Positions 36,458 through 44,948 of a stretch of DNA of 64,000 bases are shown here, one piece after another. Below the pieces are notes generated by a model. It was not told the DNA's origin and did not search any database. It saw nothing but the letters and a program-made list of their open reading frames with translations. Positions within the stretch are counted from its first letter, which is position 1. The number at the start of each line of letters is the position of its first letter. The position numbers and the translations under genes are program-made. This DNA comes from Piromyces finnis (taxonomy: Eukaryota; Neocallimastigomycota; Neocallimastigomycetes; Neocallimastigales; Neocallimastigaceae), in assembly GCA_002104945.1 (NCBI GenBank), contig MCFH01000077.1, positions 152,874-216,873 on the forward strand, in the 5' to 3' direction.

Positions 36458-37269
36458 TGATATAATTTGATAATAATCTTAATTTTGAATTTTACTTCAA
36501 AAAGTGATTATTATATTATATCTTTTGTTATAACTATATAAGTTATATTGATTAAGATTTAAAATCGTTTTTATAAAAATTAATAAAATTGTTTTGTTAA
36601 AACACTAAATTGTTTTATTAGAAACACTTGTTTTTCTAATATTTAAATATTTAAAATTTTTATTTATTTAAGTATAAAAGTGATTATTAAAATTATAAAA
36701 TATTAATCTAACTATATAATATTTCTTTATTAATAATAATAATAATGATTAAAATAAGAATATTTACATGTATTTATATTTTCTTTTAGATTTAAACTAT
36801 TTACATTAAAACAATAAAATTAATAACTATTTACAATAAAAGCAATAAAAGTAATTAGAAATAACAATAAAAGAAATAATTAAAAGTTAAAGAATATAAA
36901 AAGTTGTTTATTTTACAATTAATTAAAGTAATAATTATTTTTAGTATTTTAATAAAAGTGTTTAATTATATTATTTTATAACATGAATTATTATATTTGT
37001 TTACTTTTAAAGTGTAATTTACTAACGAAGTTATTAAACATTTAATTTAACAATTAATTTAACAAAAGTTATATATTTTGATCTCGATTAATTAAAGTTT
37101 ATTATTTTCTTTCAATAATCAAAACATATGCAGTGTTTAGGATTAATTTTATTTAAGAATTTTGGTAAAGTACTTAATTAAACTATAACTTATTTTAAGT
37201 TACTTTTAGGGTTAACTTAAAAATCAGATTTAATAATAATTTTATATTTATTAATTTCATTATTTATCA
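36458..37269. repeat. LTR family G, copy G2
   Basis: 812 bp, TGATATAATTTG to TTATTTATCA, inverted ends TGATA/TATCA. It is the most complete G copy; the gamma-1 3' LTR ends the same way. Only AAA separates it from the beta LTR. Confidence 0.75.
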
Positions 37270-37272
37270 AAA

Positions 37273-37982
37273 TGTTACGGTTCGAGGAATTTACTTTTAT
37301 TTATAAAATATTAATAAATTTATTAATACTCAAAAATAATATTAAAATGAAATAAGAAAAATTGTTTTATTAATAAAATTGTTTTATTAAGATATTAATA
37401 TAAATTTATAAAATAAAATAAAAAAAAAAATAAAAATATCTGTATATTCTCTAATTCTTATAATATACACCTTTTTATACTTTTTGTAAAAAATTAAGTA
37501 GTGTTAATTAAAAGAATTAGTCTTTAATTATTTACATAATTTTAGTATTTAAATTACTTTTAAATGAATAATAAAATTACATTACTATTATAATAAATAT
37601 TTATACATATTATTAAATTGATTAACATACATTAAAAGTTTACTTTAAATATATTTAACTAAAAAATTTTACTATTTTACAGAAATATTATTCATAATTT
37701 TAATTAATAAAAATTCATTAACTTGATAAATTAAACTAAAAGTTCAATAAACTATAATTTTCAATATATTATTATTACTAAATTAATTTTTAAGTTTAAT
37801 AAAATAAAATTTAAGTTCAATAAAAAATAATTATTAATAATTTTAAATATAATTTAAGTGTATACATTAATTTACAAATAAGAATATTGTAAAGTTTTCA
37901 TACATTTAGGAACAATAATGAATGGATTAGGTCATAATCATTAATTATGACAAGAATAACATTATTTGTTGGTTCCTTAACA
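37273..37982 (-). repeat. beta 3' LTR
   Basis: Minus strand TGTTAAGGAACCAAC to AACCGTAACA, preceded by the G-rich tract GTGGGGGCACT, which is the likely plus-strand primer. The pol stop lies only about 23 bp upstream of the LTR. Confidence 0.92.
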
Positions 37983-38005
37983 AGTGCCCCCACGAAGACT
38001 CTTGC

Positions 38006-41000
38006 TTACGCAAAAGCAGAGTTAAACTTTACAATATTCTTAAGATGAACATTTCGGTTCATCTGAATTCCAGTGGATATATCAGCTAAAGTAACAGTAT
38101 TGAATTGTTTCTTGACAACTTTGAGTGGTCCAACGAAATAAGGCTCTAACTTCGTTCGATTAAAATTTCTAACTAATACTAGATCACCGATATGGATATT
38201 TTTGCCCTTAGTCATACTTTGTTTTTCTTCCCTTCTAGTAGCCCAGTATTTATTCGCATTTTTAATATTTTCACAAGCTTCCAACGTCCACCTGTAATGA
38301 TTAATAAACTTCTCAAGTAAGATTTCATCCGAAGACTGATTAATACCCTTAGTAGGTCTGGCGGCAATATCAAAGGGTTGCTGATCTTCTCTTCCATAAA
38401 CCAATTCAAAACTAGAATGGTTTGTGACAGTATTTTTAGTAGTTCTGAGCGCCCAAAGAGCAGAAGGCAAAATTTCATCCCAATCCTTGTTTTCTTTTCC
38501 AAGCAGTCTTAGAAGCTTTCCAATTTCTTTGTTTCTATTTTCAGTCAAACCATTACTTTCAGGATGATAAGTTGAGACAAACTTGACATAGACATCATAT
38601 AAGTCCAGGAAAACTTTGGTCATATCTGAGGTAAATTGGACACCGTTATCGGTTGTAATGACTTGTGGTACTCCATGCCGAGAGAAAACATTGATTAAAA
38701 ATTTTATGACATCCTTTGAAGTGATATTTTCGGTGGGTTCTGCTTCGACCCATTTTGTGAAATGATCCACTGCAACTATAATATATTGGTTATTGTTACG
38801 AGTTTTTACCAATGGACCAATGATATCTAAACCCAGATGAGTGAAAGGAGCTTCAACCTCAGTTGGAAGATTTTCCGTAGGTTCTGGATATGGTTGAGGG
38901 CGATTAAGTTGGCATTTTTCACATTTGGCTACAACTCTTCGAATATCATTAACCATGTCGTTCCAATAATAGCTTTTTCTCAGACGTTGATAAGTTTTAT
39001 AATATCCTTCATGTCCAATGTTATGAGCTTCCAAAATCAATTTCAGCTTTTCATTGGTTTCCGTGATCAGTTTTCGATAATTCCTTCCATCAATAAAGTA
39101 ATCCACCCCATCTATTTTGGTGAACTTTTCTTCAACAAATTCTTTAATTACCTTAGATAGCATGGTTTCTTCTATACCTTTATTAATTTTAGTAGCTAAC
39201 ACTTCCTTATCTTTGTCATTTCTCATTCGAGACAGTGCATCTGCTACAACATTCTTTTTACCTTGTTCATAACGAATATCAACTCCTAGCATACTAGCTG
39301 TTAAACACCATCTTGTTTGTCTTGCATTGTTTGGCTCCTTATTTTTAAATAATCCAATTAATGGTTTATGATCAGTATAGACGATAGTCTTGAATGGACT
39401 TCCCATTATATAAGGCTTTAATTTAGTAATGCAGTAAAATAAGGCAGTCCCTTCCAAGTCAGTAATTCCATAATTTTTTTCTGCTTTCGTCAGACTTCGG
39501 CTAATATAATGAATTGGATGTTCAATATCTGTGCCTTCCTTTTGTAATAATACTCCTCCGATTCCTTCATACGATGCATCTGTTCGGATTATAAATTCTT
39601 TCTCAAAATCAGGGAATTTCAGAATAGGCGCATTAATTAACTTTTCTTTCAATATAATAAAACTCTCTTGTTGTTCATTACACCATTTGAAAGGAACACC
39701 TTTTCTAAGCAGCTTACACAAGGGAGCAGTAAGTTTAGCATAATTAGGAATAAAATCTCTATAATATCCAATTGAACCTAGGAATGATCTTAATTCATGG
39801 ATATTCGAAGGAGGTTTCCAATTTTTTATAGCTTGGATTTTGTTATCTAATGGTTTAAGACCTTCTGTAGTTAAACGATGGCCTAACACGTCAACTTCAG
39901 TTTGCATAAAATGACATTTTTCAATATTGATTTTTAGTTTGTTTTCCCGGAAAATTGCTAAAACTTGATTTATATGTTCAATATGTTCTTCAATACTCTT
40001 TGAATAGATCAGAATATCATCAATGAAGTTATAAACACACTTTCCAATTAACGGAAACAGAATCCGATTCATCTCCCTCTGAAATGTAGCGGGTGCTCCA
40101 GTGAGACCAAAAGGCATAACCTTGAATTGGTAATTTCCAAACTTAGTTGTAAAACTTGTCAATTCAACGCTTTCTTCATCCATAAGGATTTGATGATAGC
40201 CGGAATATAAGTCCATAGTAGTGAATATAGTTGCACCATGTAAACTATCAAATATCTCATCTATAAAAGGAATTGAATAGGCATCCTTTTCAGACAAATC
40301 ATTAACTCTTCGATAGTCCACGCACATTCTCCATTTCCCATTATGCTTCGGGACCAAAACCACCGGAGAAGACCATTCCGAGTACGATGGCTCAATTAGC
40401 TTTTTATTAATCAATTTAGACAATTCTTCCTTAAGTATATCAGATTTGAACTTGGCTAACCTATATGATCTTTGTTTAATTGGCTTTGCTCCTGGCTTTA
40501 AATTAATCTTATGGGGAGTTAAATTCGAAGGTGTTAGTTCTTCAGAAGAAGTAGCAATAATTTCAATATTCTCTTCCAATATCCGAACAATTTGTTCTCG
40601 ATACTTTTCATTAAGAGTCTCAGTAAAATTTTTATTGTGAATATATTCTGAAGGTGGTAAACCTTCAATATTTTTCAAATCACTTTTAAAATCTTCATCA
40701 CCGACTCTACGTATCATACACATAATCTTTTCTTCATCATCATATTTGTTATTAATTGGAGCAATATCTTCAATAAATCCATTTGAATTAAATCTGCAAA
40801 GACTATAGCGAAGTGGGTGGATAAATAAGTTGTTATCCATTTGGGTTTTCAAATTAATTAACATATCATAAAAGGGGTCTTCTTTATCCACCACTCTAAA
40901 ATCAGCAGTGATTGTAAGATCATTTATCTGGACCGGTACTCTAATAATTATGCCTTCCGAATAGTCATCATTTTTAGTAGCTAAACGTATTCTTCTACAA

Positions 41001-41992
41001 CTCAATCCAATAGATTCATATTGATGGGGAAGTTTATCTAAATATTTTTTTGTTATAATACTTAAGTTGCTACAGGAATCAACTAATAATTTACCTGGTA
41101 CCCCATCAACCGTTGCATCTACCATAGCGATATCTTCTTCTGATACTTCTTTACTTTTGCTTACATACGAATGATCTACATTATTTACTAATACCGAAGT
41201 AGCATTAAAATTCTCCAGAGCTCCCACAATTTTTGTGTTGTTCTTTTCCAGTTTAAGACCTTGTGACACTTGCGTTCGTAACTTTGGAGCCGAGTTAAGT
41301 AATTGACCAAAAGTAATATTGCATTTTGTTTCGTTAAGATCTTTAACTACATTATATTCTTCCGTATCTGCTATCATTTGAATATTTCTAGCAGTTTTCT
41401 TAACTTTCGATTCTGCAGGTTTTTCTTTCTTTTGCTCTTTCATTAATTTATTTTGAGTTGAATTAGAAGTAGATTTGGTTGATTCACTTGTGTTATCTTT
41501 CTCTACCACCTTAGCACCTTTCTTATCTGTAATTGCAGATAACATTTCTTCTTCATCATAGTCGATAATAATAGGATCTTCCTTAGAACTTGCCAATTCA
41601 TTCTTTTCTTCTTCCTTTTGTTCACTACTACTAGCACGCTCTTTATCCCGAAGTTTTCTTTCTTTTAGTTTTTGTTCTCTGATATTCGGTTGAGCAATAA
41701 TAGAAGGATGCAGTTGCTTAGGAGAAACATCTATTGGTATATTTTCTAATTCTTGTGCTTTACGTTTCCTAAGAGCAGGTGTAAGAATAGGTCTAGGATC
41801 ATTTTTCAAGTTTTTGTGAAGTCGTTTTTCTTTATTATCATCTTGTTCTTTGCTTATTTTATCCAACTTCCTTTTATTAGCACATACAAAGAACTGTTCA
41901 TTAATATCAGTATCTTCAAAGTCACTTTCGATTCCTTCATCATATTCTTCTTTCGACCAATCACTCTGGCTTGTTGTTTCTTCACTTGGCAT
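38006..41992 (-). CDS. beta pol polyprotein (protease, RT, RNase H, integrase), 1328 aa
   Basis: Expressed by -1 frameshift from gag; the frame is open from 42061 and the ATG at 41992 is probably not the natural start. Order: acidic/basic low-complexity linker (1-200); aspartic protease with an unusual active-site triplet, LLVDSCSNLSII, Asp at about 305, where DTG or DSG is usual; RT with FIDD at about 656-659; RNase H (RTDASYEGIGGVLLQ); integrase zinc site (HNIGHEG to CEKCQ); core with GLDIIGPL, TTDNGVQF and HPESNGLTENRN; and a GPL-type motif (FVGPLKVV). No chromodomain. The ORF is uninterrupted and the element looks recently active before C split its leader. Confidence 0.93.
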   Translation of the reverse strand: MPSEETTSQSDWSKEEYDEGIESDFEDTDINEQFFVCANKRKLDKISKEQDDNKEKRLHKNLKNDPRPILTPALRKRKAQELENIPIDVSPKQLHPSIIAQPNIREQKLKERKLRDKERASSSEQKEEEKNELASSKEDPIIIDYDEEEMLSAITDKKGAKVVEKDNTSESTKSTSNSTQNKLMKEQKKEKPAESKVKKTARNIQMIADTEEYNVVKDLNETKCNITFGQLLNSAPKLRTQVSQGLKLEKNNTKIVGALENFNATSVLVNNVDHSYVSKSKEVSEEDIAMVDATVDGVPGKLLVDSCSNLSIITKKYLDKLPHQYESIGLSCRRIRLATKNDDYSEGIIIRVPVQINDLTITADFRVVDKEDPFYDMLINLKTQMDNNLFIHPLRYSLCRFNSNGFIEDIAPINNKYDDEEKIMCMIRRVGDEDFKSDLKNIEGLPPSEYIHNKNFTETLNEKYREQIVRILEENIEIIATSSEELTPSNLTPHKINLKPGAKPIKQRSYRLAKFKSDILKEELSKLINKKLIEPSYSEWSSPVVLVPKHNGKWRMCVDYRRVNDLSEKDAYSIPFIDEIFDSLHGATIFTTMDLYSGYHQILMDEESVELTSFTTKFGNYQFKVMPFGLTGAPATFQREMNRILFPLIGKCVYNFIDDILIYSKSIEEHIEHINQVLAIFRENKLKINIEKCHFMQTEVDVLGHRLTTEGLKPLDNKIQAIKNWKPPSNIHELRSFLGSIGYYRDFIPNYAKLTAPLCKLLRKGVPFKWCNEQQESFIILKEKLINAPILKFPDFEKEFIIRTDASYEGIGGVLLQKEGTDIEHPIHYISRSLTKAEKNYGITDLEGTALFYCITKLKPYIMGSPFKTIVYTDHKPLIGLFKNKEPNNARQTRWCLTASMLGVDIRYEQGKKNVVADALSRMRNDKDKEVLATKINKGIEETMLSKVIKEFVEEKFTKIDGVDYFIDGRNYRKLITETNEKLKLILEAHNIGHEGYYKTYQRLRKSYYWNDMVNDIRRVVAKCEKCQLNRPQPYPEPTENLPTEVEAPFTHLGLDIIGPLVKTRNNNQYIIVAVDHFTKWVEAEPTENITSKDVIKFLINVFSRHGVPQVITTDNGVQFTSDMTKVFLDLYDVYVKFVSTYHPESNGLTENRNKEIGKLLRLLGKENKDWDEILPSALWALRTTKNTVTNHSSFELVYGREDQQPFDIAARPTKGINQSSDEILLEKFINHYRWTLEACENIKNANKYWATRREEKQSMTKGKNIHIGDLVLVRNFNRTKLEPYFVGPLKVVKKQFNTVTLADISTGIQMNRNVHLKNIVKFNSAFA

Positions 41993-42027
41993 TGACTGAT
42001 ACTGAGCTGAAGCTATTTTATTGACGA

Positions 42028-42061
42028 TGGGAGTGCTTCTTCTCCCACTTAATGATTTAAA
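42028..42061 (-). promoter_or_regulatory. beta -1 ribosomal frameshift signal
   Basis: Minus strand CAT-TTA-AAT-CAT-TAA: slippery TTTAAAT (42055-42061), 7-nt spacer, then TGGGAG-(8 nt)-CTCCCA (42028-42047). The -1 frame runs openly as FKSLSGRRSTP into pol. Confidence 0.8.
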
Positions 42062-42990
42062 TGATTATCATAATAACGCTTCTTGTTTCCTTCAATAATG
42101 GCTTGAAGTTTTGGGCAATTTTGTTGATAATGACCAGGTTCACTACAGAAGAAGCAAGCTTTAATAGTTAAATTCTTCATTTTCTTGACTAGGTTATTCA
42201 TTTCATCATCTTTATTAGGCTTTTTGGCTTCAGTAAAAGAAACTTTTCTCTTGTATGGTTGAAAATTATTATAACTTTTGGTTATTGCAGTAGTCGTTGG
42301 TAGATTACCATCATTATCTATTCTAGTAGATAACCTATCTACCTTCTCAGCTATCTTAAAGGCCTTTTCTAGAGTGATATCATCTTTTAAAGATACTTTT
42401 CTCCATGCTTCTTTATTATTTTGTAAAGAATCTGCATAATCTAACACACTAATCTGCTTCTTCTTTTTCTTATCCAACTTTAAATATAAAGATCTATATC
42501 TTCTATTGAAATCTTTAACTGATTCATTTCTTCTTATACGTAGTCTTCTTAGTTCCCGTAATAACATACTTTGATCTTCTTTTAACCCATAAAATGTTTC
42601 AAGGGCATTGATAATTTTCCCAAGTGAGGGATAATCTTCTTCATTAGATTCATTTTTCTGATTCTCTTCTTCATTTTCACTTTCATATTCATCTTCACTA
42701 TCACTGTCTTTATCTTCCAACTCTTGGATTACCTTTCTTGGTTCACCCTTAGAAGTAAGCACACATGCCATGTAAATTTTCTTGGCACTAGTGATATCTT
42801 GAAGTTCAATCCATAAACTTATTTCAGAAGCCCAGGATCTTATGTCCAAATTATCTTTGGAAAGTTTTTCTATATCCTTGAGTTCCTTCTTCAACTCCTT
42901 GAAATCTATCCTTGTAGTAGAATTGCTCATTTTCTTGTATTTTCCTTGACCGAATTTATTGCAGTACAAGATGACACAGTATAGACTCAA
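42049..42990 (-). CDS. beta gag, up to 313 aa
   Basis: The second Met (base 42930, MSNSTTRIDFKELKK) is the more likely start; the 20 residues before it do not look like Gag. It has a helical capsid-like region, an acidic insert (DSDSEDEYESENEEENQ), an RRLRIRRNES-type basic segment, and a C-terminal CCHC knuckle CFFCSEPGHYQQNCP. It ends 3 codons after the slippery site. Gag forms the particle; pol is made as a Gag-Pol fusion. Confidence 0.9.
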   Translation of the reverse strand: MSLYCVILYCNKFGQGKYKKMSNSTTRIDFKELKKELKDIEKLSKDNLDIRSWASEISLWIELQDITSAKKIYMACVLTSKGEPRKVIQELEDKDSDSEDEYESENEEENQKNESNEEDYPSLGKIINALETFYGLKEDQSMLLRELRRLRIRRNESVKDFNRRYRSLYLKLDKKKKKQISVLDYADSLQNNKEAWRKVSLKDDITLEKAFKIAEKVDRLSTRIDNDGNLPTTTAITKSYNNFQPYKRKVSFTEAKKPNKDDEMNNLVKKMKNLTIKACFFCSEPGHYQQNCPKLQAIIEGNKKRYYDNHLNH

Positions 42991-43560
42991 AAATACCTTT
43001 GATAGTCTAAAAAAAAATTATAAGTTCGAAATTCCTTTATCGACCACTTATTAGTTGTAACCAAGCTCGAAATTCCTTTATCGACCACTTGACAGAATGA
43101 GATACAAATAATCTAGCACAGCACGTACTACCAATTATTTATTTAAATTTTTAGTATCACTCCTTACTATCTTAGTTCAGTCAGAAAAGATGAAATTATT
43201 ACTTTTGTTTTCTGTTTTTCTTATAGTTAATTATTATTTGTTTTCAATTTACTAGCAAGAATTTTAATTTAATATTGTTATTACTGATTCAAGTTACCGA
43301 CCAAATTATATATAATAGACTATTAACTAAGAGTCTTTCGTCCAATGGTAAATGTTGCCGTCACCTTATTCACACGATCTAAGTTCCGTCACGTGCTTCA
43401 GGATCTTTCTACCACCCCTAGTATACCTCTGTTGATTAGTTAATAAGGCTTGTCTATGCTGATATAACTTGTTTAACTTAAAACAGTAAGAAAAGAATAT
43501 TTCAATTAGCAATATTAAATTACTCGAAGAGAATCAACAAAAAGAATAGATATATATATC

Positions 43561-43607
<47 letters not shown>

Positions 43608-43937
43608 AATTATTATTTAAAAACTTATTTCTTTTTATAAAAATATAGGCCAACCTATATAATGTTAAACCATCAAGTATTATAGGTTGTGTAATTCTAA
43701 GTGAAAATCCCTCGTAGCTCTTTGATGATAAGCCACAAATATACCCGATGGTTAATATTAAATATAATTTAATAAAAGGAAGTAACGTAATTAATTTCTT
43801 TATTATCACTAACTTAATTAGCGGAAAGAAAATAATTGATTATCTTCCCCAATTATCAGATATAATTGAACACCAAAGTATTACGTACAGCAGTTTAACT
43901 TGCCACGCTAAGGGTCACTTTCGAATTATTTATTTAT
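42991..43937 (-). other. beta leader, gag-proximal part
   Basis: No convincing ORF. It holds a 26-bp direct repeat (TCGAAATTCCTTTATCGACC core at about 43025 and 43066), a GC-richer block (43310-43440), and 39 T at 43565-43603, that is A39 in the beta RNA. The leader continues beyond element C at 50235-50759, about 1.5 kb in total. Confidence 0.65.
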
Positions 43938-44543
43938 TGTAAAGATATCAAACGCCTCTGTTTGATATCTTTAATGTAACTTAAGCCACAAGTATTATTG
44001 TTTAAGTTACACAAATTATATTCAGAAAAAGAAAATGAGACATAATTTATTTATTAATAATTAAAGTTTAAAACAAAATAAATTATTAATTTATTTTTAA
44101 TGTTTAACAAGCAAATTAATATTCTCAATTTAAATCCCTAGTTTTAGTATTGTTTTTTTATAGAAATAGATAAATAATAAATGATTAATATATCAATAAT
44201 ACATGGGCACATATTCAAATTAAATAGTACTTAATTTGAATTGCCAATTGTATTTTACTAAAAATAGTTATAGTTTAAATATTTATTAATAATTAAGATT
44301 TTAGTGTAGATTTTAAATAATAATATATAAGAAATAAATAGTTATAATATAATATAAATGTATTTAGGAAAAATATAAATAGAAGATATTTTTCATCATT
44401 TTATCGATGTAATTGTTATTATTAAAATTCTATTATAATAAAAGATATTTTATAAAACAATTTTTTATTTTATTTTTTCAAAATCTTGTGTTATTGTAAT
44501 AGAATAGATATCCTAATCTATTCTTTCAGTGTTCAACATTACA
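43938..44543 (+). repeat. element C 5' LTR
   Basis: 606 bp, TGTAA/TTACA ends. It opens with a perfect 13-bp stem AAAGATATCAAAC/GTTTGATATCTTT with a 6-nt loop (43941-43972), then a 9-bp stem GTAACTTAA/TTAAGTTAC (about 43976-44010). The promoter is near its 3' third. Confidence 0.96.
44374..44419 (+). promoter_or_regulatory. element C LTR promoter and predicted RNA 5' end
   Basis: TATAAAT at 44374 is followed 35 nt later by GTAATTGTTAT (44409-44419), the complement of the 11 nt after the LTR. The RNA is predicted to start at 44409. Confidence 0.7.
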
Positions 44544-44554
44544 ATAACAATTAC
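44544..44554 (+). promoter_or_regulatory. element C self-priming primer-binding site
   Basis: ATAACAATTAC directly follows the LTR and pairs over all 11 nt with 44409-44419. No tRNA-type TGG site is present. The design is the same as in alpha but the sequence is unrelated. Confidence 0.78.
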
Positions 44555-44580
44555 CTAACATACAAATAAGAGTACGTTAG

Positions 44581-44736
44581 GATATCTTGGATAACTACTG
44601 ATAACTTTGGGAACTACCAGGTATTTTGGATAACTACTGATATCTTTTGAAACTACCAGATATTTTGGATAACTACTGATATCTTTTGGAACTACCGGAT
44701 ATCTTGGATAACTACTAGTGTCTTTGTGAGCTACCA
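44581..44736 (+). repeat. 39-bp minisatellite, four units, in the element C leader
   Basis: Units at 44581, 44620, 44659 and 44698, each 39 bp with the core TTTTGGATAACTACTGATATC and ACTACC. They differ by a few substitutions and no indels. Confidence 0.93.
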
Positions 44737-44832
44737 TTTTTATAAATTTATTCTATTATCTTGCTCGACACTGTAACATACAGAGAGAGTCTGAAGCAAC
44801 GTTTTAGTATAGATTTTTCTTTAGTTACTTTG

Positions 44833-44836
<4 letters not shown>

Positions 44837-44877
<41 letters not shown>
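44837..44877 (+). repeat. poly(A) tract A41 in the element C leader
   Basis: 41 consecutive A, 71 nt upstream of the gag-pol ATG, on the sense strand. Confidence 0.95.
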
Positions 44878-44879
<2 letters not shown>

Positions 44880-44948
44880 ACTTGCTTGTAATAGTAGCAG
44901 GAAACAATCGGTAATCTTAATTTTTTCATTTAGTGTCTAGTTGGTGAA

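Noticed and set aside
37268-37272. A 5-bp duplication for beta
   Set aside because: Left CAAAA and right AAAAA differ; only the 4-bp AAAA agrees, and in A-rich DNA that is weak on its own.
43606-43942. Small ORFs in the beta leader on both strands
   Set aside because: Short, AT-biased and overlapping the poly(T) tract or the element C boundary; no similarity to each other or to known element proteins.
44555-44737. Minus-strand ORF with a repeated 13-residue peptide in the element C leader
   Set aside because: Explained by the 39-bp minisatellite on the other strand; no sign of an independent gene. Kept only as a finding about phase.
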